Assembly (NCBI RefSeq): GCF_040954645.1
Contig: NC_092804.1
Location: 87,967,717 to 88,031,716 of the forward strand
DNA length: 64,000 nt
Direction of reading: 5' to 3'
Source: Diabrotica undecimpunctata
Taxonomy: Eukaryota > Arthropoda > Insecta > Coleoptera > Chrysomelidae
In this document: in pieces, positions 48,451-60,600 of the stretch
Position numbering within the stretch: position 1 is the stretch's first letter
Layout of the letters: each line of letters begins with the position of its first letter
Program-made: the position numbers and the translations under genes
Notes under the pieces: model-generated
The model's input: only the letters and a program-made list of their open reading frames with translations
What the model was told of the DNA's origin: nothing
Databases searched by the model: none

Positions 48451-48884
48451 TGTAATAAATAATGCTTCACTTATCGTCTCGTATTGGTATATGGTAGATT
48501 TATTTAAAAGACACTAGATACTCATGATTTAGTTTATTAGTTATCTAAGTACAATACTAGATAGTACTCAGTTGACTTGACAATACTAACTTAGACCGTT
48601 CTCTTGATTCTTCATTCTTAACAATAATGATAATAATACCCTAATCCCGTGATTTCCAGCTATTTAACACAAGTGCGCTTGTTGATATATTATTGTTTTT
48701 ACTTGTTTAAGTTGTACACATTATTTAATAAGCTTTTGATTACATTGCAAACTTCACTAGGTCAGAGCGCGTTCCAGTTACACCGATATTTTCAATGTCG
48801 TAAACAAATAATATATTTTGGCAAATGTGTGTCACGTAATTAAAAAGATTACTTAAATCTGATGCTTAATTAAATCCCGTTACA
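48451..48884 (-). repeat. 3' LTR of the BTB-gag element
   Basis: 434 bp, no difference from 53552-53985 noticed. The polypurine tract lies next to it at 48885-48897. Confidence 0.93.
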
Positions 48885-51405
48885 TCCCTATCCCTCAGAA
48901 GAAAAATTTTCTGAGTGCTGTTCGTTTTCAATCAATTACATGAACTGTTTTTACTCTTCCCTTCCGAAAGAAGAAAATTTTTTGTGTCATCATCAACTGA
49001 TTACTGTACATATATACATTATTTACATTCAGTATTTACATATACATATTTATAGAATTATATACAAATTTTTGGTACATATTTCCTTATATCTAAAAAA
49101 TTTTTTTTTCATTTAGTAACCTCGCCTAACCTAACATCAGCATATTAAAAAGTTACCATGATTGTTCCCGTATAATATGCTAATTATTATCCTTTATTAT
49201 GCCTTAGATTAGCTTAATATTTTACCTACGTTATTTTACCTTACGTTAAATTATTTAGATTATATTACATATATTAACCTTATTATGTTATTATGTATTA
49301 TATCTTACCCCCTATTATGTGCACACAATATTTACAATAACCTTTAAATATTTTAAATAATAAATAAAAATTCATAATAATAAAATCTTATATTAATTCT
49401 TGTATTAATTCTTGCATTAATTCTTGCATTAATTCTTGCATTAATTCTTGCATTAATTCTTGGTACCAAGTAATAGTTCTGTTTTCACTGTTCATATACA
49501 CTATTAATAACTTTGACATTTCACAATAAAGTTTTGTCGTTTTATTCATTTATTTATTTATCCCTATTTCTTTTGTTTAACTACTACTATACAGTCTAAC
49601 ATTTTTCTTTTTGTTATACACATTTTAAATATATATTGTACGAACTTAAAACTATATTTACACATTATATACATTTAAATATATTTTTATATTATTTGCA
49701 TTCAAAAGTACATTTATATATTACGAGTATATTCATTGACTCTAATTGTAGCAAAGTATTGTTTCCTTAATTATTCTAGCTATAAACTCTGCCTTGGTCT
49801 GCTATTATTTTTCTGGGTACTCCATACCTCAAGATAAATTTTTCTACCAATGATTTGGCTACTGTTTTGGCTTATTTTATTTTTTATTACATATTCTTCT
49901 ACGTAGTTGCTTAATTCGCATTGTACGTCAATATATCTGTTTCCATTTTCATCCATGTATATTTTCATGGGTTCCTTGTTTATGATTTACTGCTTATGCC
50001 TTTGGCAGTCGTCGCATCTCTTCACATTTTACATATTTCTCAACATTTCTTCGTAATTCGTTCCAGAAATAGTATCAACCTATATTTCTGTATTTAATAT
50101 ATCCTATTTATTCTTCCATATCCTTCCTCTAACATGTGGAAGTCATTAGTTATAACTCTTCTTGATCTGCTTATCTTGTACTATATTATGTATTGACTGT
50201 ATTATGTTTATCTTGTACTATACAAGCTTTTATACTTTCCTTAAAAAAATTATTATTTTTCTCTTCGTATTTCATTAAGAATTAGTTGATTCTTTTTTCA
50301 TCTCATTTTATTCTCATTTCATTATTATCATTTTCTTTATAATCTTCTGCACTCACATTTGTGAGCCAAAATCTCACCAAGTCTCTCCGAGGGTCTTGAT
50401 ATTTCCTCTTGCATCGTAAATAAAATTTTAAATATACGGATCGTAATATTAAAATATTTAACCTGGTCAGTTATATTTTACTTATTTCAAGTTTATGGAC
50501 ATGCTTACTACGTACATTCCAACTGTATCAAGTATCATACTATTAACCTAATGTCATTATGTAATGTTTTTATGACGAATACTGTTTGCTATCGTAATGA
50601 AATTATTATAGTTATGGTTTTTTTTTGTTTATTGTTTGGTTTCTCGTCTTTTACAAACTAACTTTTGCTTGTACATATGGGTCTTTTTCTAAATAAAACA
50701 TCTGCATATTTTGCACTTTTTTTCTATGGGCATTTTTTCTTCAAACATTAATGGTTTTTACTGTGCTTAATAGTTGTTCGACTGTTTTCTTACTCTTTGC
50801 CTTGTTTCTTCCATATAAAATATATAATATTTTTTCCTGGTTTTGTATCTTCGGAATTAAACATCTAATTTATATGTCTCGATTATTTACATTTATGATT
50901 CGTATAGGTAACATAATTTTAATCGGTTTATCTATTAATCCTACTGTAAATTCCTTCTCAACTTCTGGTTTCTCTATTACTGTAACTTTTTCTTCTGTTT
51001 TTCGGTTCGATCTCAAAATTAATTTCGTCAAATATGTAATAATACTGACATAATTATACTTTTCAAAATAATCTGTTCATCATTTTTCGCTTTTGTGCGT
51101 TTAATTTACTTAACATATTTTCTTCTCTTGCATATAAATAAAATAATTGTAGGGAATCGTCTTTCATTGTGACAAACTTCCTTTTCAATAATTTTCCATT
51201 TACTTTATTAAAAAAAAATCATTATTCAAAATTCGTTCCGCAATTTTAATCCATTCTGTAGTTACTGTATTGTCGTGCTGGAGCCGCAGGACTCTCAGCG
51301 GGTTGGGATTCAAGTACCACCCTAGCTTATCCTCTTAGCAGCCTCCTGCTCGACGTAGGTTTCAACCATTAAGGTCGAACCATATGCAGTTTGCCTACAT
51401 TTCTG
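48885..51405 (-). pseudogene. degenerate pol remnant, integrase scraps
   Basis: In several minus frames between about 50180 and 49770: a zinc-finger region (HMLEEGYGRINRI, then an RRNVEKYVK-like block and a CDDCQ-like pair), then MKIYMDENGNRYID, and a segment just before the second catalytic Asp region (LVEKFILRYG-like, then ADQG). RT and RNase H could not be recognised in 50200-51400. The length (2.5 kb) is too short for a full pol. Confidence 0.65.
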
Positions 51406-52770
51406 TCAAAAATCTACTTCTGTCACTGTATTCGCATTCGCATGCGGTGCGTAATATGCTCTTGCTGTGCCTCTATTTCTGTGGCATCTCACCTGTGTCC
51501 ATTGACTATTCTTTGTTCTTCGTTGTGATTGCCAATCTGCTCTGTTTCTATTACGATATATCCTCGTATTATGTCTTTCATATTCCCTTATATTTCTATA
51601 ATTTTTGTTTCTATATTGTTTTCTTTCGTCGAATTTATTTTTATAATATCCATATATTGTATTCTTACTTTCTTTTCTCATATCAAAATCGTATTTGTTC
51701 CTGTAATTTAACACTTTTCCTTGTGTGCTATCTTCTGTCTCGTCGATCGATAAAAATTTGTACATTATCTCTTGTGTGGTTGAAAAGTTACATGCTTCCA
51801 AAATAAATTTAGCTTTTTCTGTATTGACGTTGCGTTTCATTGTAGCTACTACTGCCTCTGTTGTGTATTTTTTCGCTAGTTCCAATGACATTCCTTCCGC
51901 TACGTATGCAACTTTTAGCTGTTCGGCTAATTCTTCAACTTCAGATGCATAGACCTCTGCATCTTTATGTCCTTGTCTTTTCTTCGCCAATTTAGCTATT
52001 ACCGTCTTTGGACTGTCGCCTCTCAGTTCTCTCTTCAGTACCTCTGCTATTCTTACGATTGTATCCTCTGTAGTTATAACGTTTCTGGCCTTATTAGTTA
52101 ATCTTGTCTTTATTAATGTTGTCGCTGTCTCCTCGTGTCCGATAGCTATTTTCTTAAGGAGTTCTAGTGCATCTAAAAATGACTGCAGTTTACCTGCTTT
52201 TCCATCAAACTCGCTGAGTAACACCTTGCTTGCGATATTTAAAAATTCGTTTGTTGTAAGAGCCATACTTATTTCTTGTTCTGTGTCGCTATGTTCTTCC
52301 TTCTTTATAGGTTGTTGTTTCTTTGTCACAGGTAGAGAAACTGGTTTAAAATCTTTTACATTTTGAGTATATTCTTTATCCGAAATTTCCATAATGTTAT
52401 TATCATTTAAAACTTTTCTATCTCCAGTGAGTCCTTGTATTTGCAATGATTCGGCCGTTTCAATGAAGGTTTTTAAATCTTCTTGTCTAATTTTTACTTC
52501 TCCATGGTATATAAATTGTAACAAGTCTCTTAGTGCTTTGTAAGTCACGTTTGTCAAAATTACTATAGGATGTTGACAGGGATTTGACATAAAAATTTCT
52601 TTAAAATATGGGCTACAAACCGAAAGAACCATTTTATGCGCTTTTATGCATTTTCCTTGTGCTGAAAGCGTTACGTCTACAAAATCTTGACTCTTCCATA
52701 ATGAATTTATTCCTGAACTCATATTTTCGTGGAAATTGTTCCAACATAATGAAAATTTTTCTGACGCCAT
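51406..52770 (-). CDS. BTB/POZ-gag fusion protein
   Basis: ATG at 52770 (ATGGCGTCAGAAAAATT), 454 codons, no interruption. Residues about 1-120 are a complete BTB/POZ domain of the insect transcription-factor type (FSLCWNNFHENM, DFVDVTLSAQGKCIKAHKMV, CSPYFKEIFMSN, LRDLLQFIYHGEVKI, ESLQIQGL). A charged linker (about 120-170) leads to a retroviral-type gag (ANEF-like start, EFDGKAGKLQSFLDALELLK, TRLTNKARNVI, AKLAKKRQGHKDAEVYASEV) and an Arg/Asn-rich basic tail lacking a zinc knuckle. BTB domains mediate dimerisation and bind chromatin and ubiquitin-ligase partners; here one may steer Gag assembly or nuclear targeting (inference). Confidence 0.9.
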   Translation of the reverse strand: MASEKFSLCWNNFHENMSSGINSLWKSQDFVDVTLSAQGKCIKAHKMVLSVCSPYFKEIFMSNPCQHPIVILTNVTYKALRDLLQFIYHGEVKIRQEDLKTFIETAESLQIQGLTGDRKVLNDNNIMEISDKEYTQNVKDFKPVSLPVTKKQQPIKKEEHSDTEQEISMALTTNEFLNIASKVLLSEFDGKAGKLQSFLDALELLKKIAIGHEETATTLIKTRLTNKARNVITTEDTIVRIAEVLKRELRGDSPKTVIAKLAKKRQGHKDAEVYASEVEELAEQLKVAYVAEGMSLELAKKYTTEAVVATMKRNVNTEKAKFILEACNFSTTQEIMYKFLSIDETEDSTQGKVLNYRNKYDFDMRKESKNTIYGYYKNKFDERKQYRNKNYRNIREYERHNTRIYRNRNRADWQSQRRTKNSQWTQVRCHRNRGTARAYYAPHANANTVTEVDF

Positions 52771-53534
52771 GGTCAATTGTCTTTAAAAGTTCTTTTAAAT
52801 TCGTTTTTCTTCCTTATAAATGTAACAATAATTCTAAATATCCTAATTTATTGTAGCTAAATAGTAAAATAAAAAGTCATATCCGGTTTCTTCGTCTATA
52901 TTATTTAAAGAATTTGTCATCCAAGCAAATTCAAAATATAAATACTATGGTAAATAAAGTCGTAATTTAATATTTCCGATCTGTCGGTGTATTTTCATGG
53001 TCAAATATAAATATTCTCAAAAATATACCTTTAGTAAATAAAAATGTATGACACATTTGTTTCATTAAAACAATATAATTTGCTATATAAATAGTTATTT
53101 AGTGAAAACTTTAAAATAAATTGTATACTCTACTTTTAAAAGCAAAAAATTGTATAGTCAACATTCTGACTTGACCTAGCTTAAATTCTTATATTCAAAT
53201 ACTAAGTAATAATTTCTGTTAGACTGCATAATTTATATAAGGGATAAAAAATAAAATTTACTTACATAATATATTTCATTTATGGTTTTTGTTAATTCAC
53301 TTTTGTCCATTTATCCATTTTTTCCATTTATTGTCCATTATTATGAACTGGACTGCTGTCGCGGGGCTCCTGGCGGGTTTGGCCCGGAATTTTCTTATCT
53401 GTTGTTGCATTTTTCCCATATATTTCCATATAACATCTAGTATGTAAATTTAAATCCATTGTAAATCCATTTAAACTTCCAGTGTGATTTTCCTCTCATC
53501 TTGAGCTTCTCTGGATGAAGATTCCTGGTTTCTA

Positions 53535-53551
53535 CCACTTCAGGATCGCCA
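53535..53551 (-). promoter_or_regulatory. primer-binding site of the BTB-gag element
   Basis: TGGCGATCCTGAAGTGG directly follows the 5' LTR on the minus strand. TGGCGA starts occur in insect elements primed by tRNA-Arg; the exact tRNA is not confirmed. Confidence 0.75.
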
Positions 53552-53985
53552 TGTAATAAATAATGCTTCACTTATCGTCTCGTATTGGTATATGGTAGAT
53601 TTATTTAAAAGACACTAGATACTCATGATTTAGTTTATTAGTTATCTAAGTACAATACTAGATAGTACTCAGTTGACTTGACAATACTAACTTAGACCGT
53701 TCTCTTGATTCTTCATTCTTAACAATAATGATAATAATACCCTAATCCCGTGATTTCCAGCTATTTAACACAAGTGCGCTTGTTGATATATTATTGTTTT
53801 TACTTGTTTAAGTTGTACACATTATTTAATAAGCTTTTGATTACATTGCAAACTTCACTAGGTCAGAGCGCGTTCCAGTTACACCGATATTTTCAATGTC
53901 GTAAACAAATAATATATTTTGGCAAATGTGTGTCACGTAATTAAAAAGATTACTTAAATCTGATGCTTAATTAAATCCCGTTACA
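53552..53985 (-). repeat. 5' LTR of the BTB-gag element
   Basis: 434 bp; upstream LTR in the element's own (minus) orientation, adjoining the primer-binding site. Confidence 0.93.
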
Positions 53986-54060
53986 AGAGGCTATCTGACC
54001 ACTATCTGAACACTATCAGATACTATCTGACCACTATCAGAACACTATCAGAGACGTTAG
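53986..54060. repeat. short tandem repeat (ACTATCTGACC-like)
   Basis: Six or more 11 bp variants in a row, mirrored at about 55210-55290 in the right arm. Confidence 0.75.
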
Positions 54061-54533
54061 GTTAGGTCGAATGTCAGATCAAACATCACGTTTTATATCG
54101 TCAGGTCTACGTCAGATCACGTTAGGCTAGGTTAGGGGTTCGTTAGGTCGCGTTTTACGACCCTTGGATCGATTTTGGCGTTTGAGATGTCATACAATAA
54201 CGTATGTCGTTGTGGTAACGTCCACTGATAGACATGAGCCTGTTACGTTCACCGCTAGACATAGGCCTCCAGCAAAAATGACATAATGACACATCTTCGC
54301 AGTTATTGGATCGATTTCATGCATCACGTTTTACGTCACATGCGTCACGTTTTACGTCACATGCGTCACGTTTCACGTCAAATTTCACGCTTTCTGCCAC
54401 ATTTTATGTCACATGTCACGTTTTGCAATAATACACTAGGTTAGACCAGAACGCGACGTTCACAATAGGTTAAGTTAGATCCAGAAATGCCACGTATGTT
54501 TAGGTTAGAGCCATAAATGTTACGTAAAATACT

Positions 54534-54752
54534 GCCGCGAAGCGACCCGACCTAACCTAATAAATTAACCATCGCTCAACCATCGCTAACTTTACTCAAG
54601 AGACGAAAATACGCTTTACTCCCATGTTATCTATATGTATGGTGTGACGTGTTGACTTTAAAACGTGACGTTTTTGACGTGATTCGTGACGTTTTGATGT
54701 GACGCATGATGTCTTCACGTAAAAATGTACCGTTTATACTTTAATTTCCAAA
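54534..54752. other. asymmetric spacer at the palindrome centre
   Basis: 219 bp not shared between the arms. Contains CCTAACCTAA and, near 54640-54720, a series of ACGTGACG/TGACGT motifs. No gene. Confidence 0.8.
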
Positions 54753-55583
54753 AGTATTTTACGTAACATTTATGGCTCTAACCTAAACATACGTGGCATT
54801 TCTGGATCTAACTTAACCTATTGTGAACGTCGCGTTCTGGTCTAACCTAGTGTATTATTGCAAAACGTGACATGTGACATAAAATGTGGCAGAAAGCGTG
54901 AAATTTGACGTGAAACGTGACGCATGTGACGTAAAACGTGATGCATGAAATCGATCCAATAACTGCGAAGATGTGTCATTATGTCATTTTTGCTGGAGGC
55001 CTATGTCTAGCGGTGAACGTAACAGGCTCATGTCTATCAGTGGACGTTACCACAACGACATACGTTATTGTATGACATCTCAAACGCCAAAATCGATCCA
55101 AGGGTCATAAAACGCGACCTAACGAACCCCTAACCTAGCCTAACGTGATCTGACGTAGACCTGACGATATAAAACGTGATGTTTGATCTGACATTCGACC
55201 TAACCTAACGTCTCTGATAGTGTTCTGATAGTGGTCAGATAGTATCTGATAGTGTTCAGATAGTGGTCAGATAGCCTCTGATGGTGTTCGGATAGTACTT
55301 AGATAGTCTCAGATGATGTTCAGGCGGACAATGAGAACACTGATAGCGAAGGCAAATGTGTACCAAAAGACCTATGTCATGGTTAAATAATCTAAGACCT
55401 TGGTATAGATGCAAACAATGTATATTTTTTAGAGTTTTTATTTTCTACCTATAATAATTACAATTATCATTCTACATATTCATTTAAAGAATATCCGGTC
55501 CATTTTCCTGTGGAGATTGTTAAAGCTATAAAAATTGGCTATGTTTTCCTGTAAATGGACTTTTAAGTCTCAGCTTGTCTTTT

Positions 55584-55694
55584 ACGGACGTGAACCCGTG
55601 ACGCACGTAACGTGACGTGAAGACGTGACGCACGTGAAAACGTGACGTGGACACGTGTCGCACGTAACGTGACGTGCGACACGTGACGTGAACT
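55584..55694. repeat. CACGT-rich cluster, right arm
   Basis: Mirror of 48036-48142. Confidence 0.6.
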
Positions 55695-56189
55695 TTATCA
55701 ATTATATTTAATGAGTAATTTGTGACTACCCTCGTAGATAATTAAACTTGGAAAGATAAGAAGACGAATGATTAACAAAGAGAATAATTTTTGATCAATC
55801 TCATGCTTTAACTTCTAAATTTTTGCAATTATATTTTATGTGTAATTTGTGACTAACCTCGTATATAATTAAACTTGGAAATCTAACTATATCATAAAAT
55901 ACGCTAACGAGAATTCTGACGTCACCGGATGCATCTGCTTCCTTTAATCATTTCTCACGGTGGCGTTTCCCTGTCGCAGGAAACATATGCAATTTTATAT
56001 ACAGATACAAGGTTAATCGAGCCTGCATACTCTAGTAAAATATATTTTTAAAATCAGTTTTAGTTTGACTGCTGGTGGATAAACAACGTTTAAATTTTTG
56101 TGTATTCAGTGTGTGAGTTTTTATTAAACCACAGTGAGTTTATATTTATTTTAGAGAATATTATTTGTTTTAATGTTTTTTTTTATTTA

Positions 56190-57010
56190 TTAATTAGATC
56201 TTTTTTAATTATAATTATTGAATTTTTAGTAGTTGTGTGTTCGGATTTCCTTTAAAAGCATGCGTTTAGTTGAGAATAGAAATATTTTTCTACTATTCTT
56301 TCTTCTTTTGTTTAAATTTATAAAGCTTAGAGATAGTAATAGGGCTTATCACGGTTATCCAGTAATTTAGGCGACATTTATACTTTATACGTTTCTTACA
56401 ATCATAACTATTTTAGTTTTGAATACTTTTTTTATTATGATTCTGGTTATTTCCGACGAGCTCTGTTTTTATTATTTTTTCTATATTATCCTCTGTACTG
56501 GTCTACTAGCATAGTGATACTGTCATTTTTAAAATTCTTTAGAATCTGGCCTTTTTTATTTATTAATTAGATCTTTTTTAGTTATAATTATTGCTGTTTT
56601 AGTAGTTGTGTGTTCAGATTTCCTTTAAAAATATGTGTTTAGTTGCAAATAGAAATATTTTTCTACTATTCTTGCGTCTTTTGTTTAAATTTATATAGTT
56701 TAGGGATAGTATTAGGGCTTATCACGTAAGAATGAGTGTGTTGAATCTAATTTTATATTTTATACTATTCGCCAGTAATTTAGGTGACATTTATACTTTA
56801 TACGTTTCTAACAATCATAACTATTTTAGTTATGAATACTTTTTTTATTGTGATTCTGCTTATTTCCAACGAGCTCTGTTTTTGTTATTTTTTCTATATT
56901 ATTCTCTGTAAACACTCAGTATTGAGCGTCTTTTGTGTTTTAACATAAATTTCACCCTGTACTGGTCTTCTAGCATACTGATACTGACATTTTCTTTAGA
57001 ATCGGGCCAT
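56190..57010. repeat. tandem duplication in the polymerase leader, right arm
   Basis: Two diverged copies (about 56190-56555 and 56563-57010) sharing stretches such as TTTCTACTATTCTT and GGGCTTATCACG. The second copy has an extra insert near 56730-56770. Confidence 0.75.
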
Positions 57011-57625
57011 GATTTACTGATAAAATGTGAGAACTTGATGGTATTATAGCAGTTATCAAGTATGTTTGTGCTAAAAGTGGTGGGGTAGTCAAGATTTTTG
57101 ACTGTTATCCGAGGAGTGGGAACTTGATGGTATTATTCAAAGTTATCGAGATTCTTAGTGCTGAACACGTGAGGTAATCATGATTTTCAGATGTTCATAT
57201 CTAAATTTTCTTTGGTGACGATATCTACGGCTATTGTTGACGACTACTTGATTAATATGTTATGCTATGCCTTTCTCTTTTAAACAAACTTAAAATGGAA
57301 AGCCTGTATATTATGCTTATTGTATAGGTATTTATTGTACTTGTATGAACATTGTGCATTTGAGGAGCCTTTTATAATACCATTCAGTTTTCCGCCCGAC
57401 TAAAGTTTGCCTTATACCCTGCATTATGGTATTTTCTTCATTCTGTTTCAGATATTCCTAGCGTACAGACGTGTGCTTTGGTGAGTTTAAATCTGTGCTC
57501 TGGTGAGTGATAAATTTTGAAAATTTTGATTTTTTTGAATATTTTGACTTTTTTGATATAACGTTTTTTTTTGTAAATTTTTTATTTCTTAATCTATTTT
57601 GAATATTTGCTTGTTTTGTTTAAAC

Positions 57626-60600
57626 ATGATAGCTAAACTTATTCAGCTAATTGCATCCATCTTGGGGTTGATTAGAAATGATTATCAGGAAGATAATGTT
57701 AAGAAAGGGCTGACTGAGTGCACGAAAGCGAGTAAAAAGATACGAAATTCGATGAGATATGTCAAGACGATGGGTGAGAAGCAGCATTTAGAAGCTCAGA
57801 TGAGGCATGTGAAAACGTTGAGAAACCAACTGAAGGCCGAACAAAAGAGGGGGGCGGGACTTACACCTATGAAGGAGACTGCTAAGCATAGAGTACAATG
57901 GGATGATTCCTTATCAGCGTTCAACTCAAGAATTCGAACTGGAGTCATCTCAAACCTCAAACACAAAGACCCCAGCAGTTTCCTAGTAGATTGCAAGGCG
58001 CTATTCAAACGTAGGATTCAAAACGCGCTAAAGAAGGATGAGGTAGTTAAAGTTAATACTGCTTTTGGGGGAGAATTCGAGATAGCTAGCGGTGAGAAAA
58101 TCCTAAAAGACACCAAATATTTTACCACATCAAACTCTCCAATATACAAAGACACAAATCTTGATGAATGGTTTGAAAACCATGTGTCTGAACCCCTCAG
58201 CAAAAAGCTAGAGGAATTCCAAGAGAGAGATAGTGGCTGGGCACTAAAGGCTGTTGTTAACCTGGGGGTACACATTAACAAATACACACCACAACTTGGT
58301 TCCTCTTATATTGAACTTCCTCCTCAAATAAAGAGAAAGGAAGCATGCGTTAACGTCAAAAATGATGATGAGGCCTGCTTTGCGTGGTCTGTCATATCAG
58401 CGTTGAATCCTGTTGATAAACATCCTCAAAGAGTGTCAAAATATCCGCACTACTCGCAAGTGTTGAAGTTGAAGGGAATACAGTGGCCAATGACTATTAG
58501 GCAGATTCCTAATTTTGAAAAACAGAATGACATTTCAATTAATGTATACGTTTTGAAAAAAGAAAAAAGAGATTTTACGACCCTCCCTACATTTCTAACT
58601 AAAAACAAGAAGGATAAACATGTGAATTTGCTTTTAATTCAAGATAAATATGATGATACCGAAGGTCCTATTAGATACCATTACGTTTGGATAAAAAGTT
58701 TGTCCCGCCTCCTCTCCAAGCAGCTTAGTAAACGTAAAGGAGCCAAATATTTCTGCGATGCCTGCCTCCATTACTTTCGATCACAAGAAAAGTTAAATAT
58801 TCATAAGGCATGCTGCAGCGGCCGATCAGATCTTATATGTGATAGATGCCTACAACCGTTTTCATCATCTACTCAGCTAGAAGCTCACACGGTAGATTGC
58901 ATAAGAATTAATGAAACAGCCATTAAAATGCCCGAGGAAAGCAATAAAATGTTGAAATTTAAGAATTTCCGGAATAAGATTAAAGCTCCCTTCGCCGTGT
59001 ACGCTGATCTCGAGAGTGCTTTGAAACGTACAGGAGATCCTAAAAACCCTCAAGAACATATTCCTGTAGCAGTTGGTTATTTCTTTAAATGCTCGTATGA
59101 TGACACTTTGTCGTTTTATGACTCATATAGAGGAAAGGATTGCATGAAAAGGTTCGCAGATAAACTTAATCAGCTTGCTGAGGATGTTTCTACGGTGTTT
59201 ATGTGCCCATATGATATACATATAACAACTCAGCAAGAGAGCGATTTCCATGCAGCCACTCATTGTCATATCTGTGAGCAGCGCTTTTCCCCCAATGATA
59301 AGAAAGTGCGAGACCATGATCACTTTATTCCTGACAATAATTATAGAGGTGCAGCTCACGAAGGGTGTAACATTAATTATAAAGATGCTCATACAATTCC
59401 AATAATATTTTATAATCTCTCCGGATATGACGCACATTTTATTATTAACGATATTGCTACACACATCAAAGGCTCCGTAGATCTTCTTCCTATTACTAAA
59501 GAAAAATACATTTCTTTTACAAAACATATTGATGATGCTCGAATTAAATTCCGTTTTATCGATAGTTATCGATTTATGTCTTCTTCTCTTGATAAATTAG
59601 CTTCTTACCTCCCTGAGTTTCCTAATCTCAAGTCCCAATATACTTCGCTTCCTGATGAGAATTTCCATCTTCTAACTAAAAAAGGTATCATGCCATATGA
59701 TTATATAGATTCATTTAAAAAATTCTGTGAGACTTCTTTGCCTCCTATTGAGTCTTTTTACAATAAACTTGAAGATAAGCCATGTCTTCGTTCACATTAT
59801 CGTCGCGCTCAAGAAGTCTGGTCGTCATTCAATTGTGCAACTCTCGGGGATTATATCGATTTATATATGAAAACTGACAATTCTTCTTCTTGTAGATATC
59901 TTTGAGCGATTCCGATCCAGCTCTCTTCAAACTTATAATCTTGACCCTGCTCACTATTATACTTTACCTGGTTTTACTTGGGATGCAATGCTTAAATATA
60001 CAGGTCAAGAACTGGAGCTTTTAACCGATCCTGACATACATTTGTTTGTTGAACGTGGTATTCGTGGTGGTCTTAGTCAAGTTTGCTCTAAAAGACGTGT
60101 GAAAGCTAACAATCCATACATCAACAACTATGATCTATCTAAACCAAAAACGTTCCTTATGTATTTTGATGTTAATAATCAGTATGGTTGGGCCATGTCT
60201 CAATATCTTCCATATGGCGTTTTCGAGTGGGTCGATGCCAATATTGATGTCCTTTCCATTGCCGACGATGCTTCTGAAGGGTACATTCTCGAGGTTGATC
60301 TGGAGTACCCTCAACATCTTCATGATCGTCATAAAGATATCCCGTTTTATCCTGAGTCTTTAAATTCTAAGACTATGCTTCCTCCTACACGTCCGCGAGA
60401 GCAGACTAAATTAATGGCCACCCTACAAGATAAAGAAAGATATGTAATACATTATAGAGCACTAAAACAGGCGCTTGCAAATGGATTGATCCTGAAAAAG
60501 ATACATAGAGTATTGAAATTCAAACAGGCTCCATGGTTAAAGTCATACATCGATCTTAATACAAATCTCCGGAAGGCAGCGAAAAATGAGTTTGAAAAGG

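Larger units (their letters stand above)
48451..53985 (-). mobile_element. 5.5 kb LTR retrotransposon with BTB-gag fusion
   Basis: LTRs at 48451-48884 and 53552-53985 are both 434 bp and appear identical, with ends TGTAA...TTACA. AGAG (48447-48450, 53986-53989) is the target duplication; the uninterrupted site is visible in the other palindrome arm near 55276. On the minus strand a primer-binding site (TGGCGATCCTGAAG, 53551 downward) and a polypurine tract (TGAGGGATAGGGA, 48897-48885) are in place. Gag is intact; pol is reduced to integrase scraps, so it would depend on another element. Probably Ty3/gypsy, mdg1/412-like by gag and primer site. Confidence 0.92.
41030..54533. repeat. left arm of giant inverted repeat (7.97 kb plus an LTR insertion)
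   Basis: Reverse complement of 54753-62655. The outer edge is where ATAACGTATCT matches and the next bases differ; the inner edge is at AAAATACT (54533). Removing the LTR element and one AGAG (48447-53985) leaves about 7.97 kb against 7.90 kb on the right. Only scattered substitutions and small indels were seen. Confidence 0.93.
54753..57625 (+). other. leader region of the right polymerase
   Basis: 2.9 kb without a gene. Holds the mirrored short tandem repeats (55210-55290), the CACGT cluster (55584-55694), the duplicated segment (56190-57010), and two short related units near 57030-57180 (TTGATGGTATTAT). The gene's promoter is presumably here; no TATA box stood out. Confidence 0.5.

Noticed and set aside
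50751..51053. 100-codon plus-strand frame inside the BTB-gag element
   Set aside because: Phe/Ile-rich, on the strand opposite to the element and without a domain; it is a shadow of degenerate internal sequence.
54050..54570. True telomere
   Set aside because: TTAGG units are few and irregular, and the region is internal; only telomere-like motifs can be claimed.
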